A stretch of DNA of 49,765 bases from Alcanivorax sp. S71-1-4. GTDB taxonomy: Bacteria; Pseudomonadota; Gammaproteobacteria; Pseudomonadales; Alcanivoracaceae. The translations under genes were made by a program, and so were the position numbers. Positions 8,173 to 16,090 of this stretch are shown here, one piece after another. The notes beneath the pieces are model-generated. The model was not told where the DNA came from and searched no databases. It was given only the letters and a program-made list of their open reading frames with translations. The number at the start of each line of letters is the position of its first letter. Within the stretch, counting starts at the first letter, position 1. The stretch spans positions 1 through 49,765 of the forward strand of contig NZ_AQOR01000029.1 in assembly GCF_009846755.1 (NCBI RefSeq). The letters are read 5' to 3'.

Positions 8173-9936
8173 TTATGGCGAACCGACACACACCTCGTGC
8201 ACGCGATAGGTCTTGTTGGCATTCAACAGCCCGACGTACTCCAGCCGCACTGAATCGAACGCTACCGCCGGCACCTCCGCCGCCAGGAAACGCTGGCCGC
8301 TGTCAGCGCCGATGCCAAGCAACTCCAGGTCCAGTACGCCCCCGTCCACGGCGGCAGTGCCCACTTCGGCACCATTGTCATAGAAATGCACGGAAACAAA
8401 GTTGCCCAGCAGGCTCAGGTTGAGCAGTTGCGAGTTGGGATCGGAGATGACAAAGCCGGCGGTGGTCACACCCGTGATGTCGTTGGCGGTATCCACCGCG
8501 TCCGCGCTGACAAAGGCACCGCCAATCAGCAATGCTGCGCCAATATTCATCTGTGCAAACGTCGCCGAGGTGCCGTCCAGCATCAGCGCCGGGTCGTCCA
8601 CGTTGCACCCCAGGCACAGGCCGAGTGAACCGGCAGAGGCAGTGAAGTCGGTGTTGCCCAGCGCCTGATAGGTATTGCCAACAGCGCAATTGAAGCCATC
8701 ATCATCACAGACATCGCCTTTGCCGTCGCCGTCGGCGTCCTCCTGGCCAGCGTTGGGGATCAACGGGCAGTTATCCGTATCGTCGGGAATGCCATCGCCG
8801 TCGGTATCGGTGTCGCCGTTATCGCAGGCATCGCCGATGCCATCGCCGTCGGCGTCTTCCTGGCCGGCGTTGGGGACCAGCGGGCAGTTATCCGTATCGT
8901 CGGGAATCCCGTCACCGTCCGAGTCATTCTCACAGGCATCGCCAACGCCATCACTGTCGGCGTCTTCCTGGCCAGGGTTCGGCACCAGTGGGCAGTTGTC
9001 AGTGGCATCTGGAATACCGTCACCGTCGGTGTCCAGCGGAGCTTCACAGGCGTCCCCTACACCGTCACCGTCAGCATCTTCCTGGCCGGGATTCGAGACT
9101 AGGGGACAATTGTCACTGTCGTCAGGGATGCCGTCACCGTCGGTATCCACCGGCGGGTTACTGCTGTCACAGACATCGCCAATGCCGTCACCGTCCGCAT
9201 CGGCCTGGTCCGCATTGGCGGTCAGCGGGCAGTTGTCGCTGGGGTTGCTGATGCCGTCGCCGTCGCGGTCGTTGTCGCACACATCACCGATGCCGTCCGT
9301 GTCGAGATCGGCCTGGTCTGTATTGGGCAGCAACAGGCAGTTGTCGTCATCATCGGGGATGGTGTCGCCGTCGCGGTCACCGTCACAGGCATCGCCAACA
9401 CCGTCACTGTCGGTGTCCAGCTGGGTGACATTCGGCGTAAAGCGACAGTTGTCATTGTTGTTCGGTACGCCGTCGCCATCCCCGTCGGGGTCGCACACAT
9501 CACCGATACCGTCGTTGTCGACATCGCCCTGCTCCGGATTAAACGTATCCGGGCAGTTGTCGATGCCGTCGTCCACGCCGTCACGGTCGCGGTCATTGTT
9601 GGCATCGCAGGCATCACCAATGCCGTCACCATCGGTGTCGGTCTGGTTCGGGTTCGGCACCAGCGGGCAGTTGTCGGTGATATCCGGGCGGCCATCACCA
9701 TCCCGGTCGCTGTCACAGACATCGCCGATGCCGTCGCCGTCCATGTCTTCCTGCATGGCATTGGCCATGGCGGGACAGTTATCGTCCTCATCCTCGATGC
9801 CATCGCCATCCTGATCGTCGGTGCGTTGCACCGGCGGTGTGCTGCTGCCATCGCCATCGGCCTTGCAGCCAGCCAGCCCGGCACCCAGCAGGGCTGCCAG
9901 CCATAGCACGCAGAGTGTTTTCAACAGGCTTTCCAT
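8173..9936 (-). CDS. Outer-membrane lipoprotein with ten thrombospondin type 3 calcium-binding repeats
   Basis: This 587-residue protein starts with a lipoprotein signal peptide (lipobox LAGC, Cys about residue 24). Residues about 40-415 are ten tandem DNCP...DxDGDGxGDxCD units of thrombospondin type 3 kind, with Asp-rich calcium loops and paired cysteines. The last 170 residues are a separate domain without a recognised family, containing a CLGC motif and a C-terminal Cys. TSP3 repeats bind many Ca2+ ions and act as rigid spacers at cell surfaces. ATG 9936 begins 1 nt after the ompA-like stop, with AGGAGT upstream, so the two genes are coupled. An upstream in-frame GTG at 9957 lies inside the neighbour. 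Function unknown; adhesion or matrix binding is inferred. Confidence 0.85.
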   Translation of the reverse strand: MESLLKTLCVLWLAALLGAGLAGCKADGDGSSTPPVQRTDDQDGDGIEDEDDNCPAMANAMQEDMDGDGIGDVCDSDRDGDGRPDITDNCPLVPNPNQTDTDGDGIGDACDANNDRDRDGVDDGIDNCPDTFNPEQGDVDNDGIGDVCDPDGDGDGVPNNNDNCRFTPNVTQLDTDSDGVGDACDGDRDGDTIPDDDDNCLLLPNTDQADLDTDGIGDVCDNDRDGDGISNPSDNCPLTANADQADADGDGIGDVCDSSNPPVDTDGDGIPDDSDNCPLVSNPGQEDADGDGVGDACEAPLDTDGDGIPDATDNCPLVPNPGQEDADSDGVGDACENDSDGDGIPDDTDNCPLVPNAGQEDADGDGIGDACDNGDTDTDGDGIPDDTDNCPLIPNAGQEDADGDGKGDVCDDDGFNCAVGNTYQALGNTDFTASAGSLGLCLGCNVDDPALMLDGTSATFAQMNIGAALLIGGAFVSADAVDTANDITGVTTAGFVISDPNSQLLNLSLLGNFVSVHFYDNGAEVGTAAVDGGVLDLELLGIGADSGQRFLAAEVPAVAFDSVRLEYVGLLNANKTYRVHEVCVGSP

Positions 9937-9937
9937 G

Positions 9938-11044
9938 TCATTGACTCCTTGACTCACCGCTGACCCGGAATTCCACGCGCCGGTTCATGGCGCGGCCGGA
10001 GGCGGTCTCGTTGCTGGCAATCGGTTGCTGTTCGCCGTAGCCGGTGGCGCGCAGGCGGCCGGCATCGACGCCCTGGCTGGTCAGGTAATTGCGCACGGAA
10101 TCAGCACGACGCTGCGACAATTGCTGGTTGTAGGCATCGGAGCCGGTGCTGTCGGTGTGGCCGGCGATCTCCATGATCACTTCCGGCTGCTCTTGCAGCG
10201 AGCGCACGGTCTGGTCCAGTGACGGCCGCGAGCTGGGGGTGATCTGATCGGAGTTCAGTTCGAAGTTGATCGTGTTCAGGACAATGGTCTGGTTCATGAT
10301 CATGCAGCCATCCGCATCAACCCGCGCACCGCTGATGGTGTTCGGGCAGCGGTCACGGTCATCCGGCACGCCGTCACCATCCGTGTCCACCACAGGCCGT
10401 TCCACCACGCGTTCCACTTCGCGGGTTTCCACCACCACGCGTTCTACCACCTGGCGATAGCCCAGCGGGATCTCGAACCCGAGCGAAAACCGCCAGTCAC
10501 TGAAACCGCCCTGGTCCTCGGATGCCGTGCCGCGAATGCCGTCGAAATTGTCGTAAAGGTAACGGGCTTCCATGCGCAGCTTCAGGCCATTGTCGAACAG
10601 CGGCCCGGTGACCGCGCCCAGGCCCACATTGGCGTGAAATTCATAGCTGTCATCCGCATCGGGTATCACGTCGTTGTACACCACGCCGATGGCGGCCAGA
10701 ACAAAGGGCGTAAAACCGGTACGGTCACCAAAGGCGTAAGCCAGGCCGGTGGACACCGTACCCTGGTAGAAATCCGGCTGATCCTTGATACCGCGCTCGA
10801 GAATGTAACCACCGCCCTCCGTCTCCCACCACCAGTGGTCAGACAGTTGCCGCCCGTAGATCAGGCTGGCGCCGGCGCCGTAGTTGTCCAGTTCGCGGTC
10901 ATTATCGAGCTTGAGGTAGCTGGCCATAGGACTCAGGTACTGCCGGGTGGTGGTGTCTTCGGCGTATTCCCGGTCCTGCGCCAAGGCCTGCCCCGCGGCG
11001 GCACAAGCGATTACCGCCAGTGCCCCTCCGGTCAATCTGTTCAT
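9938..11044 (-). CDS. OmpA-family outer membrane protein with TSP3-type linker
   Basis: This 368-residue protein has a signal peptide (cut near GQALAQ), an OmpA-like eight-stranded beta-barrel (about residues 30-200), a Glu/Arg/Val-rich linker, one calcium-type repeat ([15 protein letters not shown], about residue 220) and a C-terminal OmpA peptidoglycan-binding domain. The latter shows [10 protein letters not shown] and the helix [16 protein letters not shown]. It would anchor the outer membrane to peptidoglycan. It is first in a two-gene operon with the TSP3 lipoprotein, and both carry the same repeat type. OprF-like porin activity is possible but not shown. Confidence 0.88.
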   Translation of the reverse strand: MNRLTGGALAVIACAAAGQALAQDREYAEDTTTRQYLSPMASYLKLDNDRELDNYGAGASLIYGRQLSDHWWWETEGGGYILERGIKDQPDFYQGTVSTGLAYAFGDRTGFTPFVLAAIGVVYNDVIPDADDSYEFHANVGLGAVTGPLFDNGLKLRMEARYLYDNFDGIRGTASEDQGGFSDWRFSLGFEIPLGYRQVVERVVVETREVERVVERPVVDTDGDGVPDDRDRCPNTISGARVDADGCMIMNQTIVLNTINFELNSDQITPSSRPSLDQTVRSLQEQPEVIMEIAGHTDSTGSDAYNQQLSQRRADSVRNYLTSQGVDAGRLRATGYGEQQPIASNETASGRAMNRRVEFRVSGESRSQ

Positions 11045-11420
11045 GCTACGCTCCCTGCCAGAAATTCAAATGACGTGGGGCGAATACTTGGCCTCGGCAA
11101 GCTGAAAGAAAAGGCGCGTTCAGTGTTGAGGCCGTTGCAGTATTGTGTTCATGGAGAAGGACTGTGATGGGTTTGTATGGGTTTCGTATCACAGCGTGAA
11201 GGAAAGCAAGTGGTGGGCTGTGCCGGTGTTCAAGTTTGGGGTGCCGGGGCGCTGGCGGATCCGCCTGTTATCCCGGAAAGCGACTACAAGTCGGGATAGC
11301 CGCAGCCTGGCTGGGGGGATCCGTCATCCTCTTGAGAAATCGACCATATCGTATGGACGCCGTATATCACATCTGAGCTTCAAATTGAGGCGTGCCCCGG
11401 ACGACCATTACCCGTCCACT
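11045..11420. other. Intergenic stretch upstream of the ompA-like gene
   Basis: This 376-bp gap should hold the promoter of the minus-strand ompA-like gene. The only structure seen is an inverted repeat, TATCCCG at 11269-11275 with CGGGATA at 11292-11298. The plus-strand open frame across this region has no credible ribosome site or recognisable protein character and was not called. Confidence 0.4.
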
Positions 11421-11711
11421 TCATTTTCGATAATAGATTTCGGAATAGATGTAGCCGTATTCTGGATCTTCACCACTCGGATTGTCTTCTTTTGAGAACC
11501 CGAAATTGGCCATTCCGTCAGTGAACATACCGTACTCCACAGAATTCCAGAGCCGGACCACACGGTATATTCGACCAATCTCGTTTCGGACTCCAAACGT
11601 GTATACATCTGTCATCAAAGGTCCAATATCTGTCCCGATATCAACAACGTGACTTAAAACACCATCATCGTCCTTGCGAACACTTTCGCCCTTGATCAAA
11701 TAAGTTTCCAA
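11421..11711 (-). CDS. Small hypothetical protein in an AT-rich patch
   Basis: The frame encodes 96 residues from a TTG start at 11711, which lies 5 nt after a perfect AGGAGG (11722-11717); the longer GTG start at 11717 overlaps that site. The protein is acidic and aromatic, ending in a Tyr-rich segment (YGYIYSEIYYRK), with no signal peptide or membrane span. Its codons are clearly more AT-rich than those of its neighbours, which suggests horizontal acquisition or a gene remnant. It sits behind the terminator at 11853. No family is recognised. The strong ribosome site is the main support for a real gene. Confidence 0.45.
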   Translation of the reverse strand: METYLIKGESVRKDDDGVLSHVVDIGTDIGPLMTDVYTFGVRNEIGRIYRVVRLWNSVEYGMFTDGMANFGFSKEDNPSGEDPEYGYIYSEIYYRK

Positions 11712-11852
11712 AACCACCTCCTATTCCATGAATTACGCCACCACTCTCTAAAGGCTGAGCAGCCACACGGATCAATATCCCCTAAAACGCCACTTAAAAT
11801 AAGCGCATTTATTCTGTCGTTTAGTAGCGTTTCGTTAACCATTCCAAAAAAA

Positions 11853-11881
11853 AACGGCGCCCTAAGGCGCCGTTCTATTTT
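11853..11881. terminator. Strong bidirectional intrinsic terminator
   Basis: The arms AACGGCGCC (11853-11861) and GGCGCCGTT (11866-11874) pair perfectly around a CTAA loop. A run of A residues precedes the stem and a T-rich run follows it, so it can terminate in both directions. It ends the TatT-like/binding-protein operon arriving on the minus strand. Confidence 0.85.
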
Positions 11882-11902
11882 TCATTATCCAAGAAAAAAT
11901 AT

Positions 11903-12928
11903 TTACCAATCCAGCTCGCGACGATCACTGCACTCGGCACGGCTCGCATCATGACGGCAACGAATGTTCCGCAGCAGGGACATCATGTCCTTGCTGAACA
12001 ACCCTTCTTCGGTCATCGCCACACGCGCATCGCGCATCATTTCGTCATAACGCTGACGGTCCGGATCGGAAATGCGGATCCACCACTTGTCTTCGATATC
12101 AGCGTCGGCGCCGCTGACCAGGCGCATGGCGCGGTCAAACAGGTTCTCGAACACATAGTTGCGGGACCAGTTGGCGAATTCCTCGTCAAAACGGCTGTGG
12201 CGCGCGATGATCTGGAAGCTCAATTGACCCAGCACATAGTCCACGATACCGCCGTTGGGCTCCATGCCCTTGTACAGTTCCAGGCCCTTGTAGGCGAACG
12301 CCGGGGCAAAGCAGATATCCACACTGTGGTTGTTGAAGCGGCCGGCAAAGTTGGTGATGTCGGACATCACCGGGGTCATGCCGACGCTCGCAGCCATCTT
12401 GCCCTGGGTCACGTCGTACTCCAGCACGGCGATGGATTTGCCGGCCAGCGCACTGACGTTGTTGATCGACTTGTCTTTCACGAACAGATACGCCGCCCCC
12501 ATGGGCAGCACGCCGAACACCTCATAGGTGTTGGTACGCATATGCTCCACGATGCGCGGGTTGTTGCTGGACAACACCTGAATCACGGTCTTCATGATGT
12601 CGTAGTTCGGGATCGAACCGATCGAATCCATGCTGCCGGTGTAGGTGTTGAACTGACGACCGCGCACACCGGTGATGCCGGCGGCGTCGCACTGGCCTGC
12701 CTTGAGGTCTTCGGCGGCAATGCCTTCGTCGGTGTACACGCGCAGGTTGATGTCGTAGCCCTGGGTCCGGGCTGCGGCGGCGTAGTCACGCATGATGTTG
12801 TAGGTGTCACCCGAGGTGCCGAGGATATCGAACACACACAGCGTACGCTGGGTGACCGCATGGGATGACATGGATAACGGCAGCAGCGCGGCTGCGGCAA
12901 AAGCAGTGATTACCTTGCTGAAACGCAT
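11903..12928 (-). CDS. Putative periplasmic solute-binding protein (DUF6091-like)
   Basis: This 341-residue protein has a signal peptide (residues 1 to about 23, MSSHAVTQ) and a mature region like a periplasmic binding protein, with a beta-strand start RTLCVFDILGTSGD and LAGKSIAVLEYD resembling the hinge region of TRAP or ABC receptor proteins. I recall it as resembling DUF6091 putative solute-binding proteins. ATG 12928 starts the signal peptide, so the open frame to 12988 was trimmed. It lies 81 nt after the TatT-like gene and is followed by a strong terminator, so the two form an operon. No membrane permease is encoded beside it. The ligand is unknown. Confidence 0.7.
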   Translation of the reverse strand: MRFSKVITAFAAAALLPLSMSSHAVTQRTLCVFDILGTSGDTYNIMRDYAAAARTQGYDINLRVYTDEGIAAEDLKAGQCDAAGITGVRGRQFNTYTGSMDSIGSIPNYDIMKTVIQVLSSNNPRIVEHMRTNTYEVFGVLPMGAAYLFVKDKSINNVSALAGKSIAVLEYDVTQGKMAASVGMTPVMSDITNFAGRFNNHSVDICFAPAFAYKGLELYKGMEPNGGIVDYVLGQLSFQIIARHSRFDEEFANWSRNYVFENLFDRAMRLVSGADADIEDKWWIRISDPDRQRYDEMMRDARVAMTEEGLFSKDMMSLLRNIRCRHDASRAECSDRRELDW

Positions 12929-13009
12929 GGTTCCCTCCGGATCGTATTCGCAGAATGCGGTGCGGGGCGGCGGACGGCCGCCCCGCAAAGTGAGTGTGCT
13001 GAACAGGTA

Positions 13010-14092
13010 TCAGAGCAGGTCGTCGATGTTGATGTCGGAATCGCTGGTGCTCTCATCCCAGAAAGTACCCAGGCCGCCAAACGGGGTCCGCTTGCCGGTG
13101 GCTTCGGTCCACAGACGATCAGAGATACCCAGCAGCATGAAGCCGGCGATGGCGTCCATCATGGCGTAGTCCGGGTCCAGGTTCTCGTCGTGCTGGGCAA
13201 AGCCGCGCAGGCCATTGCGCACTTCATCGTCATCGCCGGTGCTGTAGGCGGAGATCACGTACAGTGTGCTGGAGAGACGCACACCGCTGTCATAGCCACG
13301 CTGGGCGGCCTGACGCAGTTCGGCCATGGCGTCGACATTGTCAGGGGCGAGCATCGGCAGGATGTTCCAGAGCGAAGCACGGATACCGCGCGGTACGCCC
13401 CACCATTTCTCGTTGTCCAGGCACTGGGCGGCGCGTTCCACCTTGGCTGCGATATCACGCGGGATGCCCAGCGACACATCAGAGGCCGCGTCGTTCAGCA
13501 GTGACTGAACACCACTGAGCAGGCCGCTCATGAACACGATTTCGTCGAAGTCCTGGCGCAGGCGCGGGCAGTCATCCAGCGTTTCGATCTCGCCATATTG
13601 CTTGACCATGCGGCGGTAGGCTTCGTACTGACGCTTGGCAGAGAGTTGTGCATAGCGTTTCTGGGCGGCGCGGGCGTCCTGGGCCTCGGTCACGTCGCCT
13701 TTGTTCATGGCCCGCAGGTAGCGCAGCTCCTCTTCTGCCGCCTGGGCGTCAGAGCAGGTGGCGGCCAGGGTATTCATCAGCACCGAAAGACGGTTCGGCT
13801 TGGAGCCCACCGTCTCGAAAGACGTCAGAAACGGGGTGAAACCTTCACCCGTCGCGCAGGCCATCCCCAGATCATCATAGGTCATCACATAGGCGGTCAT
13901 TTCACCCCGACCGAAGTTGACAAGGATGTCACCCGTGGTTTTGTACACCATGGTACAGCCCTGCATGACCATCAGTGCGGCAGCCACCCCCAGACCACGT
14001 ACAGACGACCGGAAAACGCGGGAAGAAGAGCTTTTTCCTGGTTGTAGCGCGCTGGAAGTCGGGCAAGGTTTCGCAAAAGGATTAAGCATCAT
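13010..14092 (-). CDS. Lipoprotein, possibly TatT-like (TPR-type TRAP-associated)
   Basis: This 360-residue protein has a long basic N-terminus and a lipoprotein signal with lipobox MQGC about 46 residues in, then a mostly alpha-helical body. Segments such as KPNRLSVLMNTLAATCSD resemble the helical-repeat TatT component that partners a TRAP-type binding protein (TatP). The similarity is by eye and weak. Being first in an operon with a binding protein is consistent with a TatT/TatP pair. ATG 14092 is preferred because AGGAG lies 9 nt upstream; an ATG at 14101 abuts that site. The N-terminus (about 45 residues before the Cys) is long for a lipoprotein. Confidence 0.6.
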   Translation of the reverse strand: MMLNPFAKPCPTSSALQPGKSSSSRVFRSSVRGLGVAAALMVMQGCTMVYKTTGDILVNFGRGEMTAYVMTYDDLGMACATGEGFTPFLTSFETVGSKPNRLSVLMNTLAATCSDAQAAEEELRYLRAMNKGDVTEAQDARAAQKRYAQLSAKRQYEAYRRMVKQYGEIETLDDCPRLRQDFDEIVFMSGLLSGVQSLLNDAASDVSLGIPRDIAAKVERAAQCLDNEKWWGVPRGIRASLWNILPMLAPDNVDAMAELRQAAQRGYDSGVRLSSTLYVISAYSTGDDDEVRNGLRGFAQHDENLDPDYAMMDAIAGFMLLGISDRLWTEATGKRTPFGGLGTFWDESTSDSDINIDDLL

Positions 14093-14513
14093 GCTATACA
14101 TCTCCTAACTTTTTATTTCTATCGTTTTTGTTGATATCACGCTGATGAACGCTGGCTCACCCGGGCCTTCAGACCTCTGTGTGAACTCGATCAATGCAGG
14201 AGGCTAGTGTTTCGGTGAACAAACGGAAACTTAATCTGGGTAAAAGCTGCTTTTCGTTTTTAACCCTGCCTCTACCCCACCTGCAGAGGATGACATTATC
14301 CTTATAGAAAACAATCACCTGACTACTGGCATAGCCATATCATGTGAAGGCCGCGCACGGTTTTTTTTATCTGAATACAGCAGGTTGTTTTGATTTAATG
14401 CCAAACGCCAAATGCACAATATCCGATAAATGGCAAAGAGATATTAATTTGACATCGCACCCCATGGTGATAATGATTCTCATCTTTTCGTGCCCGACCG
14501 GAACCTTTAACGC
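14093..14513. promoter_or_regulatory. Divergent intergenic region with a Fur-box-like site before the AraC gene
   Basis: This 421-bp gap separates the TatT-like operon from the AraC-family gene and is AT-rich compared with its surroundings. At 14469-14487 lies GATAATGATTCTCATCTTT, which matches the 19-bp Fur consensus at 14 positions including the first nine. It is 27 bp upstream of the AraC start, where a repressor would block transcription. No other structure is obvious. Confidence 0.5.
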
Positions 14514-15290
14514 ATGACCACAACAATCGGCGCGCATCTGTATATCTGGGATGATCGTTTTCTGTACACGACAGCCGGAATGACATCCGATTCGACCCAG
14601 CGGCACACCCTGACGCTGCTGCTGGCCATGGACGCCGGCGGCAGTTTTACCCTCGAAGAGGAGGATGGCCGCAGCGCCCGCTACAGCGCCGCGCTTGTCG
14701 GCCACGGCGTGGCGCGCCGGCTGGCCACACCGGACAGTGCCTTGCTGTCACTGAACTTTGATCCGCAAAGCTATGAGTACCACACGCTGAAAGCCTTTCT
14801 CGGCCGGGCCCCGGTGCGTGCTGTGGAGGCACGGCTGGAGGACGCCCTGCGCAGCGAGATGCGCGCCGCCGGTCTCGGCGTGCTGGATGGCGCCATCCTG
14901 TTCCGGCTGACCACGCGGCTGGCGCACGCCATCGCCGGCTACCGGCCGATTCGCCTGAGCATGGACATGCGCGTGCTGCACGTGGCGCACAAGATCAAGA
15001 AGGAGTTGCCGCTGCAAAGCACCGTGGAAGAACTGGCACGGGAAGTCGGCCTGTCGGCGCACCGTCTCACGCATCTGTTTTCAGACAAACTCGGGCTGTC
15101 GATCAAAAGCTACGTGCTGTGGGCCAAAATGCGCCGCGCAGCGGTGCTGATCGCCCTGGGACGTTCCCTGGCGGATATTGCCCATGAAGTCGGCTTCGCC
15201 GATGCCGCCCACCTGACTCGCACCTTCAAGGCGTTCTTCGGGCTGACGCCCTCTTTTGTCGCCCAGCACATCAGGGTGCATCTGCACTGA
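14514..15290 (+). CDS. AraC/XylS-family transcriptional regulator
   Basis: This 258-residue protein has an N-terminal sensing domain (residues 1 to about 150) without a recognised ligand motif. The C-terminal AraC DNA-binding domain contains two helix-turn-helix motifs, around STVEELAREVGLSAHRLTHLF and RSLADIAHEVGFADAAHLTRTF, ending in the typical GLTPSF. It overlaps no promoter-proximal gene and is directly followed by a methyltransferase, probably co-transcribed. A Fur-like site upstream suggests iron control, as for siderophore-linked AraC regulators such as PchR or AlcR, but no siderophore synthesis genes are adjacent. The target is unknown. Confidence 0.88.
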   Translation: MTTTIGAHLYIWDDRFLYTTAGMTSDSTQRHTLTLLLAMDAGGSFTLEEEDGRSARYSAALVGHGVARRLATPDSALLSLNFDPQSYEYHTLKAFLGRAPVRAVEARLEDALRSEMRAAGLGVLDGAILFRLTTRLAHAIAGYRPIRLSMDMRVLHVAHKIKKELPLQSTVEELAREVGLSAHRLTHLFSDKLGLSIKSYVLWAKMRRAAVLIALGRSLADIAHEVGFADAAHLTRTFKAFFGLTPSFVAQHIRVHLH

Positions 15291-15305
15291 ATGGAGACCC
15301 TACGG

Positions 15306-15953
15306 ATGACCCCCGAACAGCTCGCAGCCCAGTTGCGCTGTCCCCATGGCGAAGATGCCGACGACGTCGGCCTGTCCATGAACCGCGCCAACGGCGCCCT
15401 CACACTGCGCAGTATTGCCTTGCTGGACCCGGCGCCCGGCCAGCGCGTGCTGGAGATCGGCCCCGGCAACGCCGCCTTCGCCACGCAGGTGGTGCACCAT
15501 GCACCGGGGGTGCAGTACACCGGCCTGGACCTGTCTGCCGAGATGGTGGAGGCCGCCACGCGGCTGAACCGCGCCCTGGTGGATGACGGCCAGGCCACAT
15601 TCGTCCCCGGCAGTGCGGAGCAGTTGCCGTTTGCGGACGCCAGCTTTGAGCGCGTGTTCAGCGTCAACACGCTTTATTTCTGGACACCGGCAGAAGCCTG
15701 CCTGCATGAGATCCGCCGGGTCATCACCCCGCACGGTGTGCTCTGCCTGGCCTTTGGCCATCGCGACTTCATGGCCGCCCTGCCCTTTGCCGCCCATGGC
15801 TTCACGCTGTATGACGAACAGGATGTCACGGCATTGCTGGAAGCGACCGGCTGGCAGGTCGCGGCAATCGATGAGCACCTGGAATCGGTGCGCAGCAACA
15901 CCGGCGAACTGGTACAGCGACGGATGCTGATCGTCCGCGCCCGACCCGTTTGA
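15306..15953 (+). CDS. Class I SAM-dependent methyltransferase
   Basis: This 215-residue protein has the class I methyltransferase core: motif I VLEIGPGNAAFA, an acidic residue after strand 2 (YTGLDLSAEMV), and AEQLPFADASFERVFSVNTLYFW as motif II/III region. It resembles UbiE/Methyltransf_11 enzymes of unknown substrate. The start at 15306 follows GGAG by 9 nt; an ATG at 15291 directly after the araC stop lacks a ribosome site. The gene follows the AraC regulator in the same direction and is likely co-expressed. The substrate cannot be inferred. Confidence 0.82.
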   Translation: MTPEQLAAQLRCPHGEDADDVGLSMNRANGALTLRSIALLDPAPGQRVLEIGPGNAAFATQVVHHAPGVQYTGLDLSAEMVEAATRLNRALVDDGQATFVPGSAEQLPFADASFERVFSVNTLYFWTPAEACLHEIRRVITPHGVLCLAFGHRDFMAALPFAAHGFTLYDEQDVTALLEATGWQVAAIDEHLESVRSNTGELVQRRMLIVRARPV

Positions 15954-16090
15954 CAGGCACTCAGAAAATGACCGGCCAGCCGCCTTACACTCGTAAGCCG
16001 AAAGACGTAAAAAAACAGCCGCTGCATTCAAATATCTACGTAATCTTCCTGATAAACTTGCCCGCAATCATAACAAGAAGGGAGAGCACC

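Noticed and set aside
8675-9814. Ser/Pro-rich 379-codon open frame on the plus strand
   Set aside because: The repetitive sequence is the antisense of the calcium-binding repeats of the lipoprotein, so the repeats are inherited, not a new protein.
8173-9936. Possible CRISPR-like or VNTR DNA array
   Set aside because: The periodicity comes from protein repeats of variable DNA sequence; there are no unique spacers between identical repeats.
11145-11495. 116-codon open frame on the plus strand upstream of the orphan gene
   Set aside because: It has no ribosome site of note, no family character, and crosses the AT-rich boundary.
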